Below are positions 1 through 10,872 of a DNA stretch of 64,000 nt, piece after piece. The DNA is taken from NCBI GenBank assembly GCA_025504975.1, contig JANUWI010000001.1, positions 1,550,001 through 1,614,000 on the forward strand. Reading direction: 5' to 3'. This stretch comes from Plenodomus lindquistii. Taxonomy: Eukaryota > Ascomycota > Dothideomycetes > Pleosporales > Leptosphaeriaceae. The position numbers and the translations under genes were made by a program. Position 1 is the stretch's first letter. Every line of letters begins with the position of its first letter. Under the pieces are notes generated by a model. It saw only the letters and a list, made by a program, of their open reading frames with translations. It did no database searches and had not been told where the DNA came from.

Positions 1-1397
1 TCTCTACACCTGATCACCACGATGTGCAGAGCGCAACTCCACGGACTCGACGAGGCAGGAAGTGTGCTAGTAGTCCAGCTGAGCGTAGCGGCATCGTGAT
101 CCACCATGGTTGTTGATCCCGAACCTATCTTCAACAAAGTGGGCATAGCGGAGATCTGATTTCCAAATTGGTGGTCAGGGAAAGGAAAAGCGCGGGGCCA
201 CTAGCTCGCTGCTCCATGTGCGCCATCGCAATAGGACCGCGTTTGCGCCGTACGGCGTGCCCTTTGTGAATCCTGCCATCAAGCAATTCTATTTCCATCC
301 CCATCCCCAGATATTAACCACCAATCTCACCCACAGTATGTTGTCCATGTGTCCGCAGCTTTTCCGCGCAGATGATGTCAGAATAAATCACCCGCAGTCA
401 TCGTCTTTGGTGATACTATCAAGCCACACTCTGACGTGAAGTCTCGCCCTGCTGTCGCTGCGGCTGCGACTAACGTCAACACGTTAGCTTTCAGCCAGCC
501 TTGCGCCTCCAATTCTGAGACGATCTCGCCCAAACGGGCACTCCGTGTGTGGATCCTTTTTTCCGCTTAGCCCTGCGTGCTTGATCACTAGATCGCGGGT
601 CGAGCGCGCGGAGACCGCCTATATTCCGCTACGCACGTGCAATAGTGGACTCTCGATTCGGCACGGTGCTGGCTAAAGGCGTTCAGGTATCTGCACGTGG
701 TAAGCGAAGATGGGTTGAAGGTTTGCTTTGTCATTGTGGTCTTTGTTCTATTCATGGTTTCTTTGTTCACTGCGATGGGGCACTAAGACATTCATCTCAA
801 ATTCGCGGTTTGTCTCGTTTCACGACGTAGATTGGAACCTCAGGGCTGCTTGAAATCAGCATGTCAAGAGCATTATGGGTGATACCCGAGTACACGTGAG
901 CGTTATCCCTTGCCAGATAGTACTAACATAATGCGTTGTACATGCCAAATCGCATGTCACGCTGTCTGCGATCTCTCAAAGCCTGCATGGATAGTCTCGC
1001 CGGCCAAACGCCCCCTTCGCTCATGTTTCACAAACGTCAATTGAAGCTTGACGCAGGACACACCGAATGTGTCGGTGAGCGAGGAACTCCGCCTGCTACG
1101 TTTAGAGGAATATGACCTGGATGGGCTGTCGACAGGACGCTTGATAATCAAGCCTACATGAAAACCATATTGCGATGCTCTAAACTACATACTTTCTCGG
1201 ACACATTGATAATCATCTGACGGGAGCCTGCGCTACAGTGAATCAGCTGTGCCTGGTCAACAGGACTGGCACGATTGCCATCTGCGATACAAATATCTGG
1301 CCAAGGCGTGAGTCCATCCTTTGTCGCATCCACATCATCTCGCTGATGTGCAGAGAATGGCTTCTCACGCCACCCATTGTGACGAGCCTGTTCTCTC
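1..1397. other. Intergenic, no supported gene
   Basis: Only short unrelated open frames occur here on both strands, none with recognisable protein character or a consistent splice structure. The right part is the likely 3' flank of the minus-strand gene ending at 1398. An overlapping minus-strand frame at about 1154-1552 could be read as an alternative last exon of that gene, but I see no splice sites that demand it. Confidence 0.5.
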
Positions 1398-3182
1398 CTA
1401 ATCACTTCCGGGTTTGTTCTTGAAAGTTTCCTGCGGTAGATGAGCGCCGCTTGCAAGGGGACGCATGGCATTCTCGTCGTAGGCGCCGTCGGCACTGAAC
1501 CCATAAGTGTCCGAACCAAGCCTTCTTTCTTCGTATAACGCTTCACGGGCAAGTCCGGAGTTTAGGACGGCCGAAGCACTCCCATCCAAACCTCTGTACT
1601 GCGACGCTGGGATGACGGTGATGCCTTCATGAGGATCTGAATAGTGCTGATCTGTGCTGTCGAGCTGATTTTCCTTGTCGTCGTGCTCGAAGTTTAGAGG
1701 AAACCCAGTCATCGCATCCTCAGCAACCTGACCCTCTTTTTGCTCGTCCCATATATCGAACGGCAGGCCTAGAGTGTATGGCCAAGAATCACGATCGTGT
1801 CGAAAGTACCGTTCGCCAGGCATTAGCTTCCAGACATCGAGGGACTCTCTACGGCGTACACCATGAGGAACTGGCGTGGGGATCGATGGCGTGGGTGAAG
1901 TGGACTTGGCACGAGTATCTGTGGACAATCAGTACATCTTCTCACAGCTTACCCTCCGTTCGTGCTGGAGCCGGCAACGCATAGGCAAGATATCGTCGCA
2001 TAAGAGTTTCACATACCATTCACATGCAGAACTTCTTTTGGGTCCATCTGCATGATCGTGTCGAAGGTATCGCCGGCCATGATGCCGTCCTCCTGGTCAG
2101 TGGACGTTTGCCCTGACTCACTGGAGACGATGATTGGCCTTGACCGTACGCTCTTGCTCTTAGAGCCGGTCAATACAGTAGCATCCGAATCGCTGCACTT
2201 CTTGGGAGTCGTCTTTCTCCGCTTGGGGAACGACATCGATACCTCCTCATCATCAGAACTCAGCAATTCTAGGTCTTTGTCCTGAGGATGCATGCTCATA
2301 TTGTAGAACTTCTTCTCTTCAGAGACTCTTCGAGCTGAACGACGCGTAGGTACCGGAGGTGATCGTGACCGCTTTCGGGTACGTTTCTTGTCGTGCTTGG
2401 ACTGCCTCGATACGCGCTTCTGTCGAGTACTGGCGCCCTCAAAGCTATCATCGCTATGGGGTTGTGTGTCCGCGTCAGTCTGCACAGAGAAGCAATCGCT
2501 CGAATCATCGGAGCTTGGTAGATGCTCTCCATATGCTAGTCGACGCTTCGCCGCGTGTGTTGGCCGTGTGCGGTCATCCATTGGGTGGTACTTTAGGTCA
2601 TAAACAAGCCTTTTCTGCTTCGCACCACGGTCACGAAGTGAGTACGCTGAGGTTGGAGCTGAAGAGACGGGCAAAGTCTCTGACGTTGATGTGAACGATC
2701 TCTGGATCCCATGATGGCCAGACTCAGAGAGTTCCTTGGAGTCAGTACTGCTCTTCGAATCGAGATCAGATATGGTGCCCTACTAACGTCAGCAGTGCTT
2801 GCTCATTATCACAAGGCCTTACGTACCGAATCCGGACTCTCACTGCGTGCACGCTCTGCTTCCTTGCCTGATTGTTGTTGGTCTTTACGTGGGTGCTGGG
2901 TACTCATTTGAAGAGTTGCATCCTGCGCATCATCGAGAGCTTTCCTGGCAACTCGCGTCTCATTCTCATCTTCGGGCTTGTCATGCTCGCTAATCTCGTT
3001 GAGCGTGTCACTACTACCCTTTTGCTCGGTCAGAAGCTGACTGATGCAAATCTCACGTCCAGATCACTCACCACGCCACCTCCCCCCTCTGGCTTCCCCA
3101 TCTCAATGGGCGATGCTTTCACCTTCGCAGACGACGTTGTCACCGTTGCAGACGACACTGCGAGTGAGGTCGAGTCTACCAT
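1398..3182 (-). CDS. Uncharacterised disordered, probably nuclear protein
   Basis: Four-exon model: 3182-3072, 3036-2827, 2779-2017, 1918-1398, giving 534 aa. The donor GTATGT at 2016 and acceptor CCACAG ending at 1919 join the last two exons in phase, and the 2826-2780 intron has GTACGT and TAG. The first intron would be only 35 nt, so the N-terminus is uncertain. The protein is rich in Ser, Asp, Glu, Lys and Arg, with repeated acidic serine patches (SSDD, SDDEE) and basic clusters such as KKRTRKRSRS and FPKRRKTTPKK that resemble nuclear localisation signals. A more ordered tract, LRDRGAKQKRLVYDLKYHPM, lies near the middle. No enzymatic domain is recognised. Chromatin or nuclear association is inferred from composition only. 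Confidence 0.6.
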
Positions 3183-3859
3183 TGGGCCGTAATCTCGTCA
3201 AAGGCCGACGTGACGATGAAATCAAAGAGAGTTCACACTGATGGCAACGGTGAGATGTCCTGACACGCGTGAAATACGCGCTATAGCTTGATCATCGCGA
3301 TGTTCTTCTCAAGCGGAAGGCACGCGTTACCGACCGACCGCTCCTCCCCTCGGTGTGCACTCACATGACTTGACAACGGGCGAGGGAAGGAACGCCCATG
3401 GGAGCACATAGTCTGCAGCATCGTCTGTGTGGGTATGATGAAATAGAGGCAGATTTGTGAGGGCATGCATCAGCCACGTTGTGATGGCGATGAGTAGTAC
3501 TACAAGGAGCGAGTGACATAGTGTGGGTCTTAGCAACAGTGCATCGAGTGTGCATCTTTTATTTGACCTCACAATTAAACGTGCGCTAGATCGAGACTCA
3601 AGTACGAGGATAACAGCCAAGTGAGAGACGATTTTGGCAGCCATGGCCGCAACGAGGGTATGCCTTTGAAGACGCCATACTGTAGAGCATAAATAAACAC
3701 GAGTCCATACACGCTACCGTAACCCAGCGAATGACATCAATCAACGTGTTGCAATACACCCTGGCAATGCTAAATTCAAGGGCCTCAAGACACTAGGAAA
3801 GTCGATACTAAGAAACGCTGAAATGCGGAGCAATGAAACCAACTTGCATATGGGACCGA

Positions 3860-4921
3860 TTACGACCGCGCATTCATCCGTGACGTCAGTCGCACAGGTG
3901 GCATGACAAAGTCTGCCTCATCGTCCTCTTCTTCGTAATCATCGTCGACTTCCATGTCGAGAATTTTGGGCTCTGTCGCTACTGGCGTGATGCCTGCAAG
4001 CTGCGAGACCTTTTGTTGAGGCTCAGGCGCCAGTGTCGGCAATGATGATTGTGGGTATTGCTCTTTGGAAGGCGTCTCCAGTGAAGAGACCGAAGTGTCG
4101 GAGGTATCGTGTTGTTGGAGTTCTGGCGTTCCTTGCGATTTCTGTGCGTTGCACTTTACGACTTCCGTCTCAGCGGTGTGCAGGACGTCCTCAAAGCCCT
4201 TACGGGCACCTGCGAGTTCCTTTCGGCAATCTCCTTCTCGTAGTGTGAGATGCGCTGCCTTCTCGCATAGTCCCTGTGCTTGCTCCAGCCGCCTGTCTGT
4301 CGACTCAAAGAGAGCGGCCGGCGTGTTTGTACCATTGGTGACGCCAAGCCTCCCACTGGTTCTTGCGGCAGCTCGTGCACGCATCGACGACATGCGTGGC
4401 CGATAGGTGGTTCTGGGGACAAGCTCCTCCTCTTCACTGTGGCCAACATCGTTATCATCGTCGTCGTCGTCGTCGCTCAGCGCAGCCAATTCGTTCATCT
4501 TCGACTCCATCCGGGCCTTGCGGAGCAGATTGCGTCCAACGCCAATCGCGCGTACAAGCAGCTCGAGCGACTTTTGCACGTCTCCGTCGTAGTTGACAAC
4601 GACCATTGTTCGTGGTCGATACCGCGAGGGACCGGAGAGACGACCTGATGCGACGGAGGCGGACTTCCTCTTGAGGCTTCCAAGCGGCTCCTTTTGGGCG
4701 CCGGTATTCGGTGCATCTTCCTCTGCAATGGCGTCCATCTTCTGTGTCCGTATCGACGCTACAGAGTCTGACTTGCTCTTCGCAAAGGGCGATCTTGAGA
4801 CTGCGATCTTGGTGACTTCATCCTGCATCGCCGTGACTTTGACCTCGACACGGGCGATGTCTTGCAGCCATTGCGGGATGTTATCTTGCAGGTACGCGAA
4901 CGACTTTTCAATGTCCGACAT
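3860..4921 (-). CDS. Uncharacterised coiled/acidic fungal protein
   Basis: Single-exon frame of 353 aa from the ATG at 4921 (MSDIEKSFAYLQDN). The frame stays open upstream to 5053, but that part is low-complexity Ser/Pro/Arg and the ATG at 4921 starts the ordered part. The N-terminal 60 residues look helical (LQDNIPQWLQDIARVEVKV). A central helix, VQKSLELLVRAIGVGRNLLRK, is followed by an acidic run of eight Asp and a Glu stretch, and the C-terminus is again strongly acidic before ending MNARS. No family is recognised. A structural or nuclear role is a guess from composition. It is transcribed in the same direction as the gene at 1398-3182. Confidence 0.6.
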   Translation of the reverse strand: MSDIEKSFAYLQDNIPQWLQDIARVEVKVTAMQDEVTKIAVSRSPFAKSKSDSVASIRTQKMDAIAEEDAPNTGAQKEPLGSLKRKSASVASGRLSGPSRYRPRTMVVVNYDGDVQKSLELLVRAIGVGRNLLRKARMESKMNELAALSDDDDDDDNDVGHSEEEELVPRTTYRPRMSSMRARAAARTSGRLGVTNGTNTPAALFESTDRRLEQAQGLCEKAAHLTLREGDCRKELAGARKGFEDVLHTAETEVVKCNAQKSQGTPELQQHDTSDTSVSSLETPSKEQYPQSSLPTLAPEPQQKVSQLAGITPVATEPKILDMEVDDDYEEEDDEADFVMPPVRLTSRMNARS

Positions 4922-7098
4922 TGTTGATGTGCTTCGGTGGTGGAGGGGGACGGGAGGCGGAGACGGACTCCGGAGACGCGATGCGGAGGTTGGCGGCAGC
5001 GTTAGGCGGGAGCGGGAGCGGGCAGCAAGCACCAATGCGGGCGAGGCAAGCAAAGCGGCAGCCTAGCCAGCGAGCAATTGCAGCGAGAACGGTAGAGTGG
5101 GCAGGCGTACTGTGTGTGTGCTGTATGGTGTAGGTGAGGTGAGGGAGAACGGCTCTAGAGGGGGGGGAGTGCAAAAGGCGTCCCAAGCGATCTGCAACCA
5201 CCTTATGAGCGGAGGCGGCTGGCGAGCAGGGGAGGGATGCGAATCCGACGGAGGGACTGGCAGTGTCTGCGTTTGATAAGAGGTGCGATCATCAGTGTGC
5301 AGTCCGTCTGGCTGCCGACATGCAAGCGGGATTACGGTTGTACAGGCCCACGGCGCATTGCATGCAAGAGGGGGCGTCAAGGCTCAAGAGCGGCCAGCGT
5401 CGACAGCAGCGGGTGCAAGGACGAGCGCGGTCGCAGAAGAATGGGGTACCAAGGGTGCGGTTGCGAGACAGGCTCATCCTTGGCGGTGATCTGGACGGTC
5501 CGACCTCATTACACGATGAAATGCCTCATTATCTGTTCTGTTCTGTCTGGCCTGGCACGGGCGTCCATGTCGCGTGTGTGCTGTGCCTCGCCATCGCCGG
5601 CCTGGGCGACGTCGACGTTGACTGCTAGTCTTACATTGGCCTCTGCGCGTGACTTGACATGTACAATGCCTCGACTGTTCTCCTCCTCGAAAGTGCTGTG
5701 CTTCGTTGAGAAATTGCCATGTAAGCGCATCATGCATCCTCACCAGTCACACCGCAGTTCGACAATCCCACCAATTCCATCCATCCCACAACCACGCCGC
5801 AACCTGTTTGCCCTCCTCACCGCGCGGCTGACAACAAGCCGTTCCGCGGCTATTCTCCAATGAGTATGCATGGCGTTGGCCTCCCGTCCACATAGTGCAC
5901 GCCTCAGCCGGCACAGCAATACACCTACGATTGCGAGCTGGTGACTCGTAACGGTTGCTTTGGCGCCCCTCTGGTATACACCTCCGCATATACTTTACAG
6001 CATGCTGCGCATATTGCTCGCTTCCTAATGAGGAAGGCACACATGATCGATCTGAGTTGTACTTGATCGCTGTGAGCTTGTACTGACTAGAAACGTATCA
6101 CGACTGCGCACACATTCCCCAGTGTACACACCAACAGACGATGCACACTTGATAGTGTTTGCAGAGTGAAACGAGAACTCACTCAGTCATCCGCCAGTCA
6201 ATCCAGCATTCGGTGCAGCAACCGGATACACGGCCTCATCCAGCCTCTTCACATCACAACTCACTCAACAGCAGTCCCCTCTCTGCGTCCTACAGGCTAC
6301 AAGCCTACATACAAGCTACAGCAAAAGAACCTGCAGCCACACCCGACCGATCTCGTGCCCCTGGCCCCCCTGCCGTACCTTCAGAGTTCGCGCTGACACG
6401 TCCACAAGCTCCAAATTACCCGCCTGAGAATTCGTGTCAAACAATCCCTGTAAACTTGCATGATTTGCCTGTGCAAGTTCGTCCGTCTTCCAGTGTCCCC
6501 AATACCGTTTTCCTATTCTGGTAGCACCTCCGCTCTCGCGCAACGAGACTGCAAGCACAGTGTGCTACGCATGTCACTTTTAACATTTCAAAGTACAATG
6601 TTGTTGCTACTTGAGTTGTTCACAATTCTGAGTCTTGTTTTTTTCTCAAAAATTGTACTGTGTAGTTCGTGCTGAGCCCAAGCTTACCCTGTAGGCCAGC
6701 GCAAAACTTGCCTAAAGCAGTTGCATGTAGGCTTTGGCGAGAAGGATCGAAAAGGGCAGGGATGCAGATGAGTCGCCGACCTGAACCACGTTGCGGGAAT
6801 GCGAGTTGGAACAGTGCAGTGCAGTGCGCGGCTAACCGAGAAAGTCTGGCAAGGTTGCTGCAGAATCGTGTTACGCGGATTACATTCTCCTTCCCATATC
6901 AATAGTATCAATGTTCCTGCAATCGTCGATTGTAGTTATAACGTTTGGTGGCGGAACTGTATTTGGATATGCGCTTGGATTTAGCTCATTGTTTTGAACC
7001 TTGTTACTCAAAAAGGCGGGGGATAGATCGCCAGTATGCAGGTGTAAGGAAGGCTATTGAGAGGCGCATCTACTTGACATCTGTCTATCTGTAGCTAT
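4922..7098. other. 2.2-kb intergenic stretch, no supported gene
   Basis: Contains the promoter of the minus-strand gene ending at 3860. Open frames on the plus strand (for example 5237-5863 and 6159-6524) have erratic composition, no signal peptide or domain, and no codon pattern like the neighbouring genes, so they are not called. Confidence 0.5.
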
Positions 7099-8003
7099 TT
7101 ACGGCCACAGCTCTTCAGTCTTCCAGACAGCCTTTCCTTCTTCGGAGTCGTCAAATGTATATCTGAACCGCCTGCCCTTCTCAGGGTCGCTGAGATCAGT
7201 CATTTCGACTTGATCTGGAACAATGACAACAAGACGAAAGTTCTTTCGTGCAGTCGAGTCGTGAAGATCGTCTGCTTTGGAACCCAGCTTGAGATTCTTG
7301 TCATCATAAGGTTTATCGACAGACTGGCCTGGAGGAGGGTTCTTGAAAGATCCTTGAACAACGTCAACATGCGTGCACTATCACATTCAAAAACCCACAC
7401 AATAAACTCACCTTTGATACCAGGAGACTGATTGCCAAAGAAGCCTGTCAACTCCTTCTGCCAGCTCCAATCTCCCTCCTGCCCCGCCTCAGAAACATGC
7501 CTCATCCTCTTCCCCACCTCGCTCTTCACCGTCCTCACACCACTGCTCTCCTCACCCCCCTCAATATCATCAGCAACCACAAACGCCCTCCCCTTGATCC
7601 TCCACTGTGTACCAACCTCAGAAATCCAATACACAGCCTCCACAGCCCCACCCCCACCACTCCCCTGAATCTGCTCCGCACTCTCCGCATGCCCCGCACT
7701 CGTCGCAAAGATCTGCCTAACCTTTTCCATGCGCACGTCCGTAGTGAAGGTCGGGCAGTCGCTCTCATAGACCTGCGGGTTGCGCTCCGCGTCGTTGTGT
7801 TTGTTCTCTGGCAGCTCCGCCCAGAAGCCGCGGAAGATGCAGAATCGCACGCGTGGGACAAAGGGCACGGGAGAGCCTTTGGGTGCCGAGTCTAGCGTCC
7901 CCAAGACGAACTCGGGAGACTTCATCTTGGAGATGTGCTCGTGAAATTGCTTCTTCCATGGTGCGGGTGGGAGGACGGAGGCTTCGGGGGCGGTCGTCGA
8001 CAT
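7099..8003 (-). CDS. FMN-binding pyridoxamine 5'-phosphate oxidase-like protein (Alr4036-type)
   Basis: Two exons, 8003-7412 and 7352-7099, give 281 aa. The 59-nt intron has donor GTGAGT and ends in AAG. The N-terminal part matches the fungal Alr4036-type PPOX FMN-binding family: APWKKQFHEHISKM, then FCIFRGFWAELPENKHN and SDCPTFTTDVRMEKV, which form the split-barrel flavin site. The middle (VYWISEVGTQWRIKGRAFVV) continues the barrel and the C-terminal exon ends with a Trp-rich tail, ETEELWP-like (KTEELWP). Family members bind FMN, but their substrate is generally not known, so PNPO activity in vitamin B6 metabolism should not be assumed. No targeting signal is obvious, so the protein is probably cytosolic. 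Confidence 0.85.
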
Positions 8004-8957
8004 GGTGCGGAGGAAGCGCGAGAGGCGGCGGGTTGCTATTCGTGAAGCTATGGTGGCTGTTTTTCAAGGTGAGTTGATGTGTTGGTTGCGTTGATGGCCT
8101 GGCAATTGGCTTGTAGAGATTTGGTGTTTGGAGCTGTCCGATGGTGTTTGGAGAGTGATGTCGTCATGCAACCAAAGCATTGCCTCCGCAATGGTGCAGT
8201 AAATGCTCAGAAGAAGCTAGTACAGCGCATTGTACACAGATCTGTGGGCAGAGACCTGATTGACATGCTTTGAGGTATGATTAGCATATACTAGTACGGC
8301 AGTACCTGCATGTTCTTCGATTTGCGCATCTTGAAATTCACTCATAGTACGTTGCTGTTTCGGAGGTGCTGCGGGCAAGTTTAGCGCACATGCGCAACAC
8401 AACCACCACCACAAGACTTCTCAGGCAAGCGCATCATTGTCACATACAGACACGTAGAAACAAACCGCAGTTTCAAGCTTTTCATCACATCCTCCGAAAC
8501 CCATCCGGCCCGTTCCATACCCCTCCTCTCTGGTCTCAGTAATCACCCAATTACCAGGGCTATCCTTCCCAGCACATGCCGGTAACGTTGCACACTCGCA
8601 CGTTAACGCCGAACCGTTTAGCAAGTCAAGATCTGTGTGTGACTCTGTGTACTCCGATGCGCCCTTTTAACGTGATACATGTCGGCGACTTGAACGACAC
8701 TTGTCCTGTAAGAAATTTAGTATGTAGGGGTTTTTGCTTTTTGTTCTATACGCATCCGTAGCGCATTCTAGAAGGGCGGGATTGATTGCAAATTGTGGGC
8801 ATGAACCACTATTGGGATCATCTCACTGTAGATTATATATGGTATGGTATGTACATAGTTAGCTAGCGAAGCTGCTCGGTACTCGACCATTGTTGTTTGC
8901 GCTACGGTTGTGGTACGACGAAGGGATTTGTACTCGTAATGTTGAAGTCACAAGCGC
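8004..8957. other. Intergenic; possible small Cys-containing exon on minus strand
   Basis: Mostly featureless. On the minus strand, an open frame of about 75 codons ending near 8421 contains six Cys residues and reads with gene-like composition (GNWVITETREEGYGTGRMGF). It lacks a convincing ATG, and an AG acceptor (AAAAG at about 8660) could precede it. No matching upstream exon was found, so it is not called as a gene. Confidence 0.3.
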
Positions 8958-10672
8958 TCAGGCCTTCTTGAAGAAGCTTGCAATGCTGCCCTGGCCCTTC
9001 TTACCGGTGGGTTTGCCCTTTGCTGAACTTGAAGGCTTGGACGGTGCGGGCTTCAGCTTCTTTGGCTCCGGTTCGTCTTCTGAGAAGGACTCCCATACGG
9101 TCTCCTCCTTGGTCACTAAACATCATCAGCTAGGGCGGATGATGCGGAACAAGGTCCACTTACCAAGGTACCCATCTTCGTCCTTGATCTTCTTTTGCCT
9201 TGTGACTCGTCTACGGCCGCGTCTGCGGCCATTCTCAGTGGTATTGGCGGGTGGCGCGGTAGCTGACTGTGAGGCGTCCGGCGTATCGGCAGTGTCAGTC
9301 AATAGGGCTTCAGGCTCAGGTTGGGACTCGGTCGCGGCTGGTGCGTCTGGCATGTCTTCATCTATGGAGGGTCAGGGTATCTCACACATGTATTGCGAGG
9401 ACGGCTTACCATCGTCCTCCATCATCTTTCGCAATCGCTCTGCGCGCTCTTCCCGAGCTTTGCGAGCAGCTTCGTTCTTCTCCTCGTCAACTTTCACCTC
9501 GGGCTCATCGTCGACGTCTCCTTCGTCTTCCGACATGCCTTGCATATCATCTGCGCGAGTTAGTTTTGTGGATGATAGCGGGCAACAACGAGCATACCGT
9601 CTTCTGCTGGAACTGGAGTAGTCTCCTTGGATTTTGCAGCTTCCTTGGGCTTTGCTTTCGCCTTTGCAAAAGACTTGAATATATCTCCGGCCGTCTTGTC
9701 CTTCTTCATGCCCGACTTCGAATCTGACCGCGTGAGTGTGTTCGACCCTGTGGAAGGCTGAGGTGTTGACCGCCCAGAATTGTTCTCCTCTGCCGTACTC
9801 TCTCGACGGACAGGGGCAGATGCAACTTTCTCCTTTGCGACTATGGTCGGTGTAGGCTTGGTGGTAGGCTTTGCGCTGGGCTTTGTGGTTGCGACTGGGG
9901 CAGGAGGAGCGTATTTCGCAGTTCTTCTCTGTGGAAGCATTAGATCGACCATGCCTTGAACCAAATGACTGGAACTTGCCTGTATATAAGGATTATGTAT
10001 CGACCCATATGTTCTCCATCGCTGCATTGGGTCCTCGTCTGGATACTCGGTGATGATTTCGTGATTGCAAGCCGAAAGAACATTGAGGTTCTGTTGTTGT
10101 TTAGTAAAGTACATTTCCACAGCAAGCCCTCGGGCGGCACTACCTCAATTGGCCCCGACTCCAAGCTGTAAACATGTATTGAGGTTTCGTTGTCAAATTC
10201 GGCTCGGGTTTCTAAATTCGCAATGAGCCAGCGCCTCGAAGAAAGTTCAAATGCCACGAACTCTCCAGTTCCTCTTCCCGCACCAGCACAACGCTGAGCT
10301 TCTTTGTATGTTCAACAGCAGGTGCTTCTGGTTCGGGCATGGAGCTCATGAAGGGGGAGCTGCGCATGTTGACGTCGTCGCCTTTACGCCCAGCGATGCC
10401 ATTGGAATGCTCTGGATTTCGCTTCGTGCCAGTGACAAGGTAGGTCGCATGTACCGAATTGGGTTTTTTCGCATTCTGCTTCCGGTGAAAGTCGAAGAGC
10501 ATGCTGCGTTGGGTCAGTCGGGTTCGCCTCAGTTGAGCGATTCAAAGTTTACTTACCATTTCGCCGTGTTCACATCTGTCTTGACAGCCCTGCTCAGAAG
10601 CCGGTAGGTCACAGGCTTCTGTTCAACGAGTATCCTCGCCGCAAGATAGTCTTTGTACTCGCTCTCGGCCAT
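8958..10672 (-). CDS. POL32: DNA polymerase delta subunit POL32/Cdc27 (POLD3-like)
   Basis: Seven exons (10672-10557, 10503-10262, 10211-10144, 10090-9598, 9550-9410, 9361-9164, 9115-8958) give 471 aa with all phases consistent. The N-terminus, YKDYLAARILVEQKPVTYRL, followed by LFDFHRKQN and VHATYLVTG, is the winged-helix region that binds the Pol delta B-subunit. The segment SIHVYSLESGPIENLNVLS is the conserved second block. The middle is Lys/Ser/Pro-rich and disordered, with acidic and basic clusters including RRRGRRRVTRQKK. The protein ends KKGQGSIASFFKKA, a canonical PCNA-interacting PIP box (QxxIxxFF). This non-catalytic subunit promotes processive lagging-strand and break-induced synthesis in the nucleus. 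It lies head-to-head with tubulin cofactor D. Confidence 0.93.
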
Positions 10673-10872
10673 TTTGCTGTAAGTCGTTGGGGGATGTTGC
10701 TTCCAATGTCCAACGGTCTCGACAGGGACCTGAGCGGAGCGCGTCGCGCGGCTGACTAGCGTTCACGCGTCAAAGTGTGCCCACCTGACTCGCACACCCG
10801 CCTAGGTGACTGCAGTGGGGAGTGTCCAGCACCGGCGTTCTCGTGTCTACTCGGACCCTGCATCGATCCAAC
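10673..10872. promoter_or_regulatory. Bidirectional promoter between POL32 and cofactor D
   Basis: Only 200 bp separate the two divergent start codons (ATG at 10672 on minus, ATG at 10873 on plus). Both core promoters and both 5' leaders must fit here. No clear TATA box is seen. Confidence 0.6.

Noticed and set aside
3877..3890. TGACGTCA palindrome (CRE-like)
   Set aside because: Lies at the 3' end of a coding region, not in a promoter, so function is unlikely.
5237..5863. 208-codon plus-strand frame
   Set aside because: No domain, signal peptide or stable codon pattern; probably chance in GC-rich intergenic DNA.
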